Both the position numbers and the translations under genes were made by a program. A stretch of 64,000 nucleotides of DNA from a marine gamma proteobacterium HTCC2143 (GTDB lineage Bacteria > Pseudomonadota > Gammaproteobacteria > Pseudomonadales > Dasaniaceae): positions 186,001 to 250,000 of the forward strand of contig AAVT01000001.1 of the NCBI GenBank assembly GCA_000169075.1, read 5' to 3'. Position 1 is the first letter of the stretch, and each line of letters opens with the position of its first letter. Under the pieces are notes generated by a model. That model saw nothing but the letters and a program-made list of their open reading frames with translations. It ran no database searches and was not told the DNA's origin. Positions 1 through 8,780 of this stretch are shown here, piece by piece.

Positions 1-948
1 AACGATGACAAGAGCCTGAGTATTCTGGAACAGCCCATCCCACAATTACAAGCCGATGAAGTCTTGATTAAAGTTTGCGGCGCCGGGGTCAACCGCGGCG
101 ACCTGATGCAGCGTCAAGGACTCTATCCTCCACCTGCAGATGCATCGCCGGTCATGGGGCTGGAAGTTTCAGGTATTGTCATTGCCGTCGGAGCTGCCGT
201 CAACGATCGCTCGATAGGCGACCGTATTTGCGCGCTTACTCACGGTGCGGGGTACTGCGAATACACCACCGTTCCCGCCAGTCAATGTATCGCCGTTCCT
301 GACTCTGTGTCGTTGTTAGATGCGGCCGCCCTACCCGAGGCCTTATTCACCGTCTGGCACAATGTTTTTCAACGCTGTAGTTTAACCGCTGGCGAAACCG
401 TGTTAATCCATGGTGGCTCCAGTGGCATTGGTACCATGGCCATCCAAATGGCGAAAGTAATAGGTGCAACGATTTATGCGACGGCCGGTACCGATGAAAA
501 ATGCGCTCTGTGTGAAGCACTGGGAGCAAGCAAAACTGTCAATTATAAAACCGGTGACTTTGAGACCGAGTTACCGCCAGTGAATGTCATTCTGGATATG
601 GCTGGCGGTGATTTCTTTCAAAAAAATATCAATCTACTGGCACCAGACGGGCGAGTCAGCACTATTGCCATGGTCAGGGGGTTTCAAGCTGACATTAATT
701 TTCTGCCAATGATGGTAAAACGACTAATTATCACCGGTTCTACTATGCGACCACAAAGCTTTGCTAACAAAGCGCAAATGGCACTGGAAATCAGTGAGCA
801 CATTATGCCGGCAATTGTTTCCGGTGAGATTAAACCGGTCATCGACAGTATCTATGCCTTGAGCGATGTAGAAAAAGCCCACGAACGGATGGGCAGTGGC
901 GAGCATGCCGGCAAGGTGATTCTGGCGGTGGACGAAAGTATGGCCTAA
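1..948 (+). CDS. NAD(P)H:quinone oxidoreductase, zinc-free MDR family (5' end outside window)
   Basis: Medium-chain dehydrogenase/reductase of the quinone oxidoreductase type, expected to reduce quinones or enones with NADPH in the cytoplasm. The frame is open from base 1, so the start codon lies upstream; 315 residues are visible and roughly the first 15 are missing compared with the usual 325-330. Visible signatures are the GAGVNRGDL segment near the N-terminus and the cofactor-binding HGGSSGIG glycine-rich loop around the middle. It lacks the zinc-ligand Cys cluster of alcohol dehydrogenases. It converges on an amidohydrolase with only 12 bases between them. The physiological substrate cannot be read from sequence. 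Confidence 0.88.
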   Translation, partial: NDDKSLSILEQPIPQLQADEVLIKVCGAGVNRGDLMQRQGLYPPPADASPVMGLEVSGIVIAVGAAVNDRSIGDRICALTHGAGYCEYTTVPASQCIAVPDSVSLLDAAALPEALFTVWHNVFQRCSLTAGETVLIHGGSSGIGTMAIQMAKVIGATIYATAGTDEKCALCEALGASKTVNYKTGDFETELPPVNVILDMAGGDFFQKNINLLAPDGRVSTIAMVRGFQADINFLPMMVKRLIITGSTMRPQSFANKAQMALEISEHIMPAIVSGEIKPVIDSIYALSDVEKAHERMGSGEHAGKVILAVDESMA

Positions 949-960
949 GCGGCGGCCGGC

Positions 961-1965
961 TTACTCCAGTCCGTAAACCCTAACGGCCGTGTCATGAAAT
1001 AATGCCGATTTTTCTGTGACTGAAAAATCGGCAGCTATTCGCTTGAAAGAATTCCACAGTACGGCGTAAGAACAGGACACTTTATCAACCGGAAAGTTAC
1101 TCTCAAACATACATCGATCGACCCCAAATTGTTCAATGCAATACAAAAAATACGGCGATGTTGTCTCCGCTAACTGGAACGAGGTGGGTGGCAGGGCACT
1201 TTTATGCCAGTCGAAACCGCTAACAGCCATCGACAAACCCCCAAGCTTGACCACTACGTTGGGACAGCTAGCCAACGCGGCAATGCCCCTCTTCCATTCA
1301 ATAAATATCTCTTGCTGCCTACCCGCGTAGGGACCCACACCCACTGGCCCGCCAACGTGATCCAGTATAATAGTGACCCCGGGGAATGCTCTAGCCAAGT
1401 CGACCAACTCCATCAACTGGGGATGGTATTGCCAGGAATCAAATCGAAGCCCCTTTTTTTCCAGCAGGGCAAAACCCTGACGAAAACGAGGGTTGAGATA
1501 CAAGCTTTGCGGCGGATTGGTATGCGCATTTCTCACAGCATTACTGGCATCCCAGCTACAGGCGTGACGAATACCGCGAAAGCGGTTGCTGCTGGCAGCA
1601 ATATGAGCATCCAACACCGGCTCGACGCTCTCGCCGAGTAGCAAATCTGCAAAGCCCACAATACCGGCTACTGCTTCAGTCGCACCGTAATTACCACTGG
1701 CGCTTTGAGCGGCGATACCTTGCACAAACTCCGTTTCACCAACTGGTTTCATTGACTCTGGGGCCGCCCGGTTATACATCGCTGAACACTCGATAAAAAC
1801 CGTCTTGCGAACATTGTGACCACTACCCGTATCCAGCAACAGCTCATCGAGCATATAGCGACTACCAGGAAAGTCCCAAAGATGATGATGCGGGTCACAA
1901 ATGGGCAGCTCCGGTTCCAAAGCCTCCTCTTTAACCAAACCTAGCCATGAGTCATTGATCGGCAC
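961..1965 (-). CDS. Amidohydrolase 2 family metal-dependent hydrolase
   Basis: TIM-barrel amidohydrolase of the amidohydrolase-2/ACMSD-like superfamily, 334 residues, cytoplasmic, often a lactonase or decarboxylase in aromatic or carboxylate catabolism. The N-terminal metal-binding strand shows D24 followed by H26-H28 and LWDF. A central ILDHVGG strand carries the next His, and FESNFPVD near residue 290 carries the C-terminal Asp-containing motif. The start is GTG, chosen because an AAAGGAGAG ribosome-binding site lies just upstream and there is no better ATG. It lies between the convergent quinone oxidoreductase and the divergent monooxygenase. The exact substrate is not predictable. Confidence 0.85.
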   Translation of the reverse strand: MPINDSWLGLVKEEALEPELPICDPHHHLWDFPGSRYMLDELLLDTGSGHNVRKTVFIECSAMYNRAAPESMKPVGETEFVQGIAAQSASGNYGATEAVAGIVGFADLLLGESVEPVLDAHIAASSNRFRGIRHACSWDASNAVRNAHTNPPQSLYLNPRFRQGFALLEKKGLRFDSWQYHPQLMELVDLARAFPGVTIILDHVGGPVGVGPYAGRQQEIFIEWKRGIAALASCPNVVVKLGGLSMAVSGFDWHKSALPPTSFQLAETTSPYFLYCIEQFGVDRCMFESNFPVDKVSCSYAVLWNSFKRIAADFSVTEKSALFHDTAVRVYGLE

Positions 1966-2221
1966 CGTGCTCTCCTTTGAAACGTTTCGTATTACCGCTT
2001 TTTATACGGCCGCGTTTGTTATTGCTTTTTCTCTGCCGACAAAATAGGCGGGCTCAACGGTAAAAGCAAGGCCAGCAATAATCCCGCCCCCTTTCATGGC
2101 TAACAAAAGTTAACATTGGATTACCATCGGCGCATAGCATGAACAAAAAGTAGACCTTTAACTCAAAGGCTTTTATGCTGCGGCCATTATTTGACCAACT
2201 ACCGTTTTTTTGAGCCAATTT

Positions 2222-3673
2222 ATGACAACTGAACATTTTGACGTATTAATCATCGGAGCTGGAATTTCTGGTATCGGCGCGGCCTATTATCTTCAAACTA
2301 AAAGCCCCAACAAAAGCTATGCAATACTTGAAGGCCGTGAAAATTTAGGCGGGACATGGGATTTATTTCGTTATCCTGGGGTTCGATCAGATTCCGATAT
2401 GTACACGCTGGGTTATGCTTTTAAACCTTGGACTGAAGCAAAATCTATCGCTGACGGTCCACATATTCTCAGCTATTTAAAGGAAACCGCCGAAGAAAAC
2501 GGTATCGACAAACACATTCGTTACAGCCACAAGGTACAAACCGCTTCGTGGTCGAGTGAAACAAGTTTATGGACCTTGGAAGTCGCTAACGGCGAAAACA
2601 GCGAACTCACTATTTATACCTGTAACTTCTTTTTCCAGTGCAGCGGTTACTACAATTACGATGCCGGCTTCACCCCCGACTTTGCCGGTCGCGATAGTTT
2701 CCCCGGGCCGGTTGTTCATCCTCAGTTTTGGCCTCAAGACTTGGAGTACACTGACAAAAAAGTCGTTATTATTGGCAGTGGCGCTACTGCCGTCACATTA
2801 TTGCCGAAGATCGCCGAAAAAGCCGCTCATGTCACCATGCTTCAACGCTCACCAACTTATATGGTCACCGCACCAGCCACTGATCCTCTTTCGACCACAT
2901 TGCGCAAATATTTCCCAGAAACATTCGTTTACCGGGCCCTGCGCTGGCGCAACGTGTTGAGAGGTATGGCGGTATTCTGGTATATGCGCAAAAAGCCGGC
3001 GCGTTCAAAAGATCTACTAATTGGATGGCTAAAGCCTCAATTAGCTGCCGATTATGATATTGAACGCCACTTCACCCCCAGCTACAACCCGTGGGATCAG
3101 CGTTTATGCCTAGTGCCGGAGGGAGACTTGTTTACCTCCATTCGCAAAGGTGACGCCTCTGTGGTCACTGATCATATCGACACGTTTACTGAAAAAGGCA
3201 TCCTGTTGAAATCAGGACAAGAGCTGGAGGCAGATGTCATTGTGACGGCAACAGGACTTGATATGCAAATAGGTGGAAATGTCGCGCTGTCTGTCGATGG
3301 TGTTCCAGTAAACTATGCGGAAAAAATGACGTACAAAGGTATGATGCTAAGCGATGTTCCTAACATGGCGTTTTCGATGGGCTATACCAACGCCTCATGG
3401 ACCTTGAAGGTTGATGTCACCTGCGAACACGTTTGCCGCTTACTCAACTATATGGAGCAGCACAATTACCAACATTGCGTTGCGCACTGCAATGACGATG
3501 AATGGGACGAAGAAAATATGCTCGACTTTTCATCGGGTTATGTGCAGCGGGCGCTAGAAAAACTGCCCAAGTCTGGCGCGAAAAAACCTTGGAAACTCTA
3601 TCAGAACTATGTGCTTGATTTAATAACCTTAGGATTTGGAAAAGTCACTCACCGGGCTCTAAAGTTTAAGTAA
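2222..3673 (+). CDS. EthA-like Baeyer-Villiger flavin monooxygenase
   Basis: FAD- and NADPH-dependent monooxygenase (483 residues) that would insert oxygen next to a ketone to give an ester or lactone, or oxidise sulfur. Seen directly: an N-terminal Rossmann motif GAGISG (residues 12-17), the diagnostic Baeyer-Villiger fingerprint F160-x-G-x3-H-x3-W-P171, a second nucleotide-binding motif IGSGATA (184-190), and the GTWDLFRYPG and SDSDMYTLG blocks typical of the mycobacterial EthA group. The ATG at 2222 is chosen over an in-frame TTG at 2210 because it aligns with the FAD-binding N-terminus. Nearby esterases, an epoxide hydrolase and beta-oxidation genes suggest ketone catabolism; the substrate is an inference. 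Confidence 0.9.
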   Translation: MTTEHFDVLIIGAGISGIGAAYYLQTKSPNKSYAILEGRENLGGTWDLFRYPGVRSDSDMYTLGYAFKPWTEAKSIADGPHILSYLKETAEENGIDKHIRYSHKVQTASWSSETSLWTLEVANGENSELTIYTCNFFFQCSGYYNYDAGFTPDFAGRDSFPGPVVHPQFWPQDLEYTDKKVVIIGSGATAVTLLPKIAEKAAHVTMLQRSPTYMVTAPATDPLSTTLRKYFPETFVYRALRWRNVLRGMAVFWYMRKKPARSKDLLIGWLKPQLAADYDIERHFTPSYNPWDQRLCLVPEGDLFTSIRKGDASVVTDHIDTFTEKGILLKSGQELEADVIVTATGLDMQIGGNVALSVDGVPVNYAEKMTYKGMMLSDVPNMAFSMGYTNASWTLKVDVTCEHVCRLLNYMEQHNYQHCVAHCNDDEWDEENMLDFSSGYVQRALEKLPKSGAKKPWKLYQNYVLDLITLGFGKVTHRALKFK

Positions 3674-3733
3674 CGTTTGAAGAAGCTGTTGATTCAGTTA
3701 GTCATTGATCTCTAGGAAAGTGCTGCGGGCCGA

Positions 3734-5149
3734 TCACTCATGCCGGCCTTCGCCTAATCTTTTCAAGCGCTGAGCGATACCAAGGTCAAGCGCTCGTCGA
3801 ATCCAGATCCGACTAATAATTCCGACGATAAAAATCGTTACTGCTGCAGCGATAAATATTCCCTTATAACCCAACAAATAATCTCCCAGCATGGCCAGCG
3901 GTAAATAGATAATAATCATCTGCAAAATAGAGATTGTTAATGGTGGTAGCGGTTTCCCAAGGGCATTGAAACAGGAGGTAGCATTCAGTATAAAGCCCAT
4001 AAACCCCATAGCTAAGGGAACAATACGTAAATAGAACGTAGCCGCCTCTACAACAGCAGGGTCACTATTGATTGATCTAACAATCGTTTCTGCGCCGATA
4101 TATAAAAATGTATAGGCAACAATACCCCACACAACAACAAACCCGTTAGCTTGCTTTAAGGTCAGTTGGACCCGATCAAATAATGCTGCACCCCAATTCT
4201 GACCGATAAAAGGCGCGATACTATTGGCTAACGCAAACAGCACCATCAGGATCATATGCTCTATCCGCGCCGCCAAACTAAAGCCTGCAATAACAGCAAC
4301 CCCATGACCCGCTATCAGCTTGGTAATCAGTGCCATCGACAGAGGCGCAATCGAATTACTAGCAATCGCGGGCAAACCTACATGTAAGATATCGCGACAG
4401 GATGCGATGAAGCCCTGCATACTAAATATCATCAGTTTGTCACGGATGGCGATTATATAGCCGTACATGAGCAAGCTACCTAGCCTAGCTAATAAAAAAC
4501 CCCATGCTGCACCTTCGAGGCCGAGTTTCGGCGCACCCAACAGGCCAAAGATTAATATCGGGGCGATCAGCACCTGCAAGACCGACCCAATCATCATCAA
4601 ATAAGCCGGTGTCGCGGGATCACCAATCGCACGCATTAGATGCGAGCCTACCATTGCGAATGTAAAGAAAGGCAATCCTAATAACCAGATGTCCATGTAG
4701 GCTACAGCCAGTGTACTGGCTTCTTCGTTGGCACCGAGGAATGAAAAAATGGTGTCGGTGTTCCAGTAAATCAAAGCGATAAGCAGAACTATCAAAATCA
4801 TCATCAAAACAAGACTGTGAGTAATGATTTTTTTTGCTTTCTCGGACTGCCCCGAACCCATAGCTCTTGCTACAACCGACGAAGCGCCAATGCCCAGACC
4901 CATGGCTACGCTCTGGAAGATCATAGCCAGCGGGAATGTAAAACCCAGCGCCGCCAGATCAATGGTACCAACTCGGCTAATATAAATAGTTTCAACCAGA
5001 CTAGCGCCTAATACAGACACCAGTCCCAACACCATAAACAATGTTAAACGTACCAAGTGTTGATGGACGGGTCCTTCGGTAAAATCTTTTGTGCCTGGCC
5101 GTAATTTGTTGCCACCTTCAGCAGAAGCCGGCTCATTAGTCGTATTCAA
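3734..5149 (-). CDS. MATE family multidrug/sodium efflux transporter
   Basis: Inner-membrane cation-coupled exporter of the multidrug and toxic compound extrusion family, 471 residues with about 12 hydrophobic helices arranged as two related halves. After a polar N-terminus of some 30 residues, the helices start at about LTLFMVLGLVSVLGASL and contain the family-like segment of AALGFTFPLAMIFQS and the GIGASSVVARAMG loop. The C-terminus ends in a short basic tail. It faces the monooxygenase convergently across about 60 bases and has a free-standing upstream region. Substrate and coupling ion are unknown. Confidence 0.9.
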   Translation of the reverse strand: MNTTNEPASAEGGNKLRPGTKDFTEGPVHQHLVRLTLFMVLGLVSVLGASLVETIYISRVGTIDLAALGFTFPLAMIFQSVAMGLGIGASSVVARAMGSGQSEKAKKIITHSLVLMMILIVLLIALIYWNTDTIFSFLGANEEASTLAVAYMDIWLLGLPFFTFAMVGSHLMRAIGDPATPAYLMMIGSVLQVLIAPILIFGLLGAPKLGLEGAAWGFLLARLGSLLMYGYIIAIRDKLMIFSMQGFIASCRDILHVGLPAIASNSIAPLSMALITKLIAGHGVAVIAGFSLAARIEHMILMVLFALANSIAPFIGQNWGAALFDRVQLTLKQANGFVVVWGIVAYTFLYIGAETIVRSINSDPAVVEAATFYLRIVPLAMGFMGFILNATSCFNALGKPLPPLTISILQMIIIYLPLAMLGDYLLGYKGIFIAAAVTIFIVGIISRIWIRRALDLGIAQRLKRLGEGRHE

Positions 5150-5164
5150 AAAAAGGCCTATTCA

Positions 5165-5491
5165 TTAAGTGGCGATATGAAATGACTGCTGCGCTAACAG
5201 CAGGTAGCGTATGACATCGGATAGATCAAGCCCCAGGAAAACGCCAGTCATTGAAAATACAGGCACCGATGGTACCTGTACCCGAACTTGAAACCAACGT
5301 GCGGAAAACGCGATTGCGGCGCCCGAATGCGACGGTATTGACTCGTTTACTGTCACTGCCGGGACTGAGTTGGTTCTTCCTTTAAGGTTCTATACGTTAA
5401 GATCTAGCCTACGGGATCATTGGCTATCGATTTTTCTAACCACTGAGTCGAGCAACCGGGTCGGCTATGGTACTCTGTCAAAAACTTCTGA
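5165..5491 (-). pseudogene. Possible degraded CBS-domain gene remnant
   Basis: This 370-base gap between the MATE and crotonase genes is not empty. On the minus strand an open frame (5165 to about 5374) encodes a stretch reading VPSVPVFSMTGVFLGLDL then SDVIRYLL, which has the look of the second half of a CBS domain (VPV-x4-G-x-LvG-x-DL). An in-frame stop at about 5385 separates it from further upstream sequence, where another frame reads WLEKSIANDP before a stop. No good ribosome-binding site is seen. I read it as a decayed CBS-domain gene rather than a working small protein; similarity is by eye only. Confidence 0.35.
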
Positions 5492-5521
5492 CCACACAAT
5501 ATCATAGGATTCGAGATAACA

Positions 5522-6187
5522 ATGACAGATCATGTGAGTTACAGCCAAACTGATAATATTGCCACACTAACAATGGACGACGGCAAAGCAAATGCTTTCG
5601 GATTTGAGATGATTAGCGCACTATCGGAGGCGTTGGCAAAAGCCCAATCCGACGCCGATATTGTGTTGCTTAAAGGCCGGCCGGGGGTGTTCTCTGCGGG
5701 CTTTGACCTAAAAGTAATGAACGAAGGACAGCAGGCTATGGCCGATATGATCGGCCGAGGGGCAAACTTGCTGATGGACTTATTTTTGCACCCTCAACCT
5801 GTGGTCATGGCCTGCAGCGGCCATTCTTTGGCGGCGGGCGCCCTGATATTATTAACTGGCGACTATCGCGTTGGAATTGATGGTGCGTTTAAAATTGGCT
5901 TAAATGAAACGGCTATCGGAATGACGATGCCTCACTTTGGTATTGAACTTGCCCGCAACCGACTGGGGTCAGAGGCGCTTACACAAGCCGTTTTAAACGC
6001 TCAGCTGTATGACCCTAAAGAAGCAGCGGTGATCGGCTATCTCGATCAATCCGTTGAGCACAGTCAGCTGGATTTTACTGTACAGGAACAATTAAAATCC
6101 CTGCTAAGTTTGGATAAAAGAGCGTTCGCTGCATCCAAAAGAGCAATACGCACTGCAACGGCCGAGCTGATTAGAAGTCATCTTTGA
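5522..6187 (+). CDS. Crotonase / enoyl-CoA hydratase family protein
   Basis: Cytoplasmic CoA-thioester-binding enzyme of the crotonase fold, 221 residues, somewhat shorter than the classical 255-260. The oxyanion-hole segment PGVFSAGFDLK (about residues 54-64) and the second loop HSLAAGALILL (about 101-111) are present. The putative acid/base loop reads LNETAIGMTMP, with a Glu at about residue 128. Reactions in this family range from hydration and isomerisation to hydrolysis of acyl-CoAs, so the call stays general. A GAG ribosome-binding site precedes the ATG by six bases. The gene stands alone. Confidence 0.87.
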   Translation: MTDHVSYSQTDNIATLTMDDGKANAFGFEMISALSEALAKAQSDADIVLLKGRPGVFSAGFDLKVMNEGQQAMADMIGRGANLLMDLFLHPQPVVMACSGHSLAAGALILLTGDYRVGIDGAFKIGLNETAIGMTMPHFGIELARNRLGSEALTQAVLNAQLYDPKEAAVIGYLDQSVEHSQLDFTVQEQLKSLLSLDKRAFAASKRAIRTATAELIRSHL

Positions 6188-6353
6188 AGCAAATAACATT
6201 ATCGATAAGCAAAGCCTTCTGTTGGTATGACAACGGCACTAGTCTTTGCGAGTTAAATCTCTCTGGTGATAATCTTATTAGCTCCAACAACAAAAATAAC
6301 AGTTTTTACGGCAAAGAAAGAGCCACTGTTTTTAAGCTAACACCAACATCGCG

Positions 6354-7385
6354 TTACGAGAACCCAATCGATAACAAATTCTGTAATGGCTGATACAAGG
6401 CTTCAAGGTATTGAATATCGTCTTGTTCTAGCACAATCTCAGCGGCTCCTACTAAATCATCCAGCTGTGCTATTTTGCTGACGCCTACAACGGGCGAATA
6501 AACTTCATCTTTATTCATCAGCCAAGCAAGGGAGATCTGAGCCGGGGTTTTGCCATATTTATCAGCGATTTCGCAAACCCGGTCAGCAATTTCAAAATCG
6601 TTTACACCCCGATAGAGTCCCTCTGTTCTTTGTCTATCCTGCCCCTGAGACCGATTGGTTGTTCCTTTGTCAAATCCTCCTCGATAGGCGCCGGCCAGAA
6701 TTCCCCGCGCCAAAGGCGACCAAGGCGTCAATGCCACGCCGGTTTTTTCGCAGTAGGGGTTCATTTCCCGCTCTTCCTCTCGGTAAATCAGATTGTAGTG
6801 ATTTTGCATAGAGATAAACTTATTCCATCCATTTTTTTCTGCCGTCATCTGCAATTCAGCAAACTGCCACGCAAACATAGACGAACCTCCTAGATACAGT
6901 GCTTTGCCCGCTTTAACAACATCGTTTAGCGCTTCCATCGTTTCTTCAATAGGCACGTCACCATGGCCCGGCACACCGTGAGGGTGTCGATGAATAACGA
7001 GTTGATCGACATAATCGTGACCCAGCCGTTTTAGACTCTTATCAATACCTTCCATGATGTGCTTTCTTGACAGGCCTCTGAGATTCGGATTTTCACCCAT
7101 TGGCATAGAAACTTTTGTCGTTAAAACATATTCATCTCTGGGCAAAAGGCCCTTCAATACTTCGCCAACAACTTCTTCCGTTGCGCCTAAACCGTAAATA
7201 TCCGCACAATCGAAATAAAACAAACCTCGGTCTATGGCGGCACTAAATATAGCTTTAGCTTCATTAGGACCTAAGGTCCAGTCACCTTGGTGACCCCGAC
7301 CAGGCTGCCCGAAATTCATTGTTCCCAAACATAATTCAGACACATAGAGCCCACTATTTTTCCCTAACTGCGTGCTTTTTAGCAT
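6354..7385 (-). CDS. Aldo/keto reductase
   Basis: NADPH-dependent aldo/keto reductase (343 residues, TIM barrel) that would reduce aldehydes or ketones. The catalytic tetrad is visible as Asp59 and Tyr64 (in DCADIYGLG), Lys91 (TTKVS) and His132 (VIHRHP). Near the C-terminus, PVVGVSK and the following region form the NADPH-binding part. ATG at 7385 is preferred to the ATG at 7391 because GGAAG lies six bases ahead of the former and directly abuts the latter. It is divergent from an HSL-type esterase over a 135-base AT-rich gap. The family resembles YajO/Gcy-type reductases; substrate unknown. Confidence 0.9.
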   Translation of the reverse strand: MLKSTQLGKNSGLYVSELCLGTMNFGQPGRGHQGDWTLGPNEAKAIFSAAIDRGLFYFDCADIYGLGATEEVVGEVLKGLLPRDEYVLTTKVSMPMGENPNLRGLSRKHIMEGIDKSLKRLGHDYVDQLVIHRHPHGVPGHGDVPIEETMEALNDVVKAGKALYLGGSSMFAWQFAELQMTAEKNGWNKFISMQNHYNLIYREEEREMNPYCEKTGVALTPWSPLARGILAGAYRGGFDKGTTNRSQGQDRQRTEGLYRGVNDFEIADRVCEIADKYGKTPAQISLAWLMNKDEVYSPVVGVSKIAQLDDLVGAAEIVLEQDDIQYLEALYQPLQNLLSIGFS

Positions 7386-7520
7386 GATCATCTTCCGCGG
7401 TTTATGTATAAATTAATTGTTATTGATGTGTTTTTTGGTCGCCAACTAATTTACCCATACCGCAAAAAATAAGATAGTATTTTTACTAATCAATAAAAAA
7501 AAATAACAAGGATAATAAGA

Positions 7521-8549
7521 ATGCCAAATAAACTGTCAGCCGACAAAAGAATTGATCCAAGAATTAAGGCCGTCTTCGGTGAACTAGGTATCCCAGTTAC
7601 ACAAAAAGCGGCCAGCCGTGATGAAATCATGGAGCGAGAAAATAGCGAAGCCGCGGTACAGGAAAGGGCTATCATGCAACTGATTAATAACGCCCCCCAC
7701 TATGAAGAGGTTATTACTTATGAAGGACTGGTCATCAGCGAAAAGGAATTTATTTCCGAACCCGATGGCAATACGGTAAAGATTCAATATATCCGCCCTG
7801 ATACCGATGAGACCTTGCCTTGTGTCTATTATATTCACGGTGGAGGAATGGAAATGAGTTCCTGCTTCGACGGAATTTACAAAGCATGGGGGCGCTGCAT
7901 TGCCTTACAAGGTGTAGCCGTTGCCATGGTCGATTTTCGTAACTCACGAGTACCTTCTTCGTCAGGCGAAGTGGCGCCGTTTCCTGCGGGGCTAAATGAT
8001 TGTGTCTCCGGAATTAAATGGCTTCATAACAACTGCAGCCAACTCAATATCAACGCCGGGAAAATAATTATCGCTGGCGAAAGTGGAGGAGGCAATCTTA
8101 CTATTGCTACGGGCCTACGCTTAAAGCAAGACAATGCACTCAATATTATTACCGGGTTATACCCGTTATGTCCGTATATAGCAGGGATTTGGCCTTTACC
8201 TGAAAATCCTTCGTCCGTAGAAAACGAAGGAATTTTATTGTCCTTGCACAATTCTAACGGGCCGATGGCATATGGTATTAAAGAACTGGAAAATAAAAAC
8301 CCCCTCGCCTGGCCTGGATTTTGTTCTGTCGACGATGTAACCGGTCTACCTCGCACTTACATCGTTGTTAATGAATGTGATCCATTGAGAGATGAGGGCA
8401 TCAACTTTTATCGCTTATTAATTGAAGCCGGTGTTGAGGCTCAATGTCGACAGGTCATGGGAACCATACATGGCACAGAGATATTTTTGGGCTGTATGAA
8501 CGTCAGTCAGGAAACAGCAGCAAGCATCGCTAACTTTTGCCGCCACTAA
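7521..8549 (+). CDS. Alpha/beta hydrolase, hormone-sensitive-lipase (family IV) esterase
   Basis: Carboxylesterase of the HSL group, 342 residues, probably cytoplasmic since no signal peptide is seen. The oxyanion motif HGGG sits at residues 106-109 and the nucleophile elbow GESGG at 186-190, with Ser188. The acid is probably the Asp in NECDPLRDEG and the base the His in GTIHGTE. An AAGGATAATAAG ribosome-binding region precedes the ATG. Its place a few genes from a Baeyer-Villiger monooxygenase makes it a candidate for cleaving the ester or lactone products, which is inference from position only. Confidence 0.9.
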   Translation: MPNKLSADKRIDPRIKAVFGELGIPVTQKAASRDEIMERENSEAAVQERAIMQLINNAPHYEEVITYEGLVISEKEFISEPDGNTVKIQYIRPDTDETLPCVYYIHGGGMEMSSCFDGIYKAWGRCIALQGVAVAMVDFRNSRVPSSSGEVAPFPAGLNDCVSGIKWLHNNCSQLNINAGKIIIAGESGGGNLTIATGLRLKQDNALNIITGLYPLCPYIAGIWPLPENPSSVENEGILLSLHNSNGPMAYGIKELENKNPLAWPGFCSVDDVTGLPRTYIVVNECDPLRDEGINFYRLLIEAGVEAQCRQVMGTIHGTEIFLGCMNVSQETAASIANFCRH

Positions 8550-8677
8550 TTTTATCAATCTGATTACCAAAGACACGGGGTGATAAGTTGTAATGCGTGA
8601 TTTTTGGCATACCAGAAATGGGGGCATCATACCTCATTGATCGGCCTTATTAGTTTTTGCAGCAGCCAAATTAATGA

Positions 8678-8707
8678 TTGACTGTCGAAACGATGTTTAG
8701 CTATTAT
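8678..8707 (+). promoter_or_regulatory. Candidate sigma-70 promoter for the TonB-dependent receptor
   Basis: TTGACT at 8678-8683 and TATTAT at 8702-8707 are separated by 18 bases, about 70 bases upstream of the receptor start. A second TATAAT at 8716-8721 lacks a good -35 partner. The surrounding 230-base gap (8550-8780) is AT-rich and holds no other gene. Confidence 0.5.
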
Positions 8708-8780
8708 ACTTTTGTTATAATTAAAAAAATTCAAAAAAGACACAAGGACTTCAAATAATAATATAAAGATGGAGATTGCT

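Noticed and set aside
1204..1641. Plus-strand 145-codon frame within the amidohydrolase gene
   Set aside because: It is a shadow of the well-supported minus-strand amidohydrolase.
6184..6393. Plus-strand open frame of 69 codons after the crotonase
   Set aside because: It overlaps the aldo/keto reductase 3' end, has no ribosome-binding site and low-complexity residues; considered chance.
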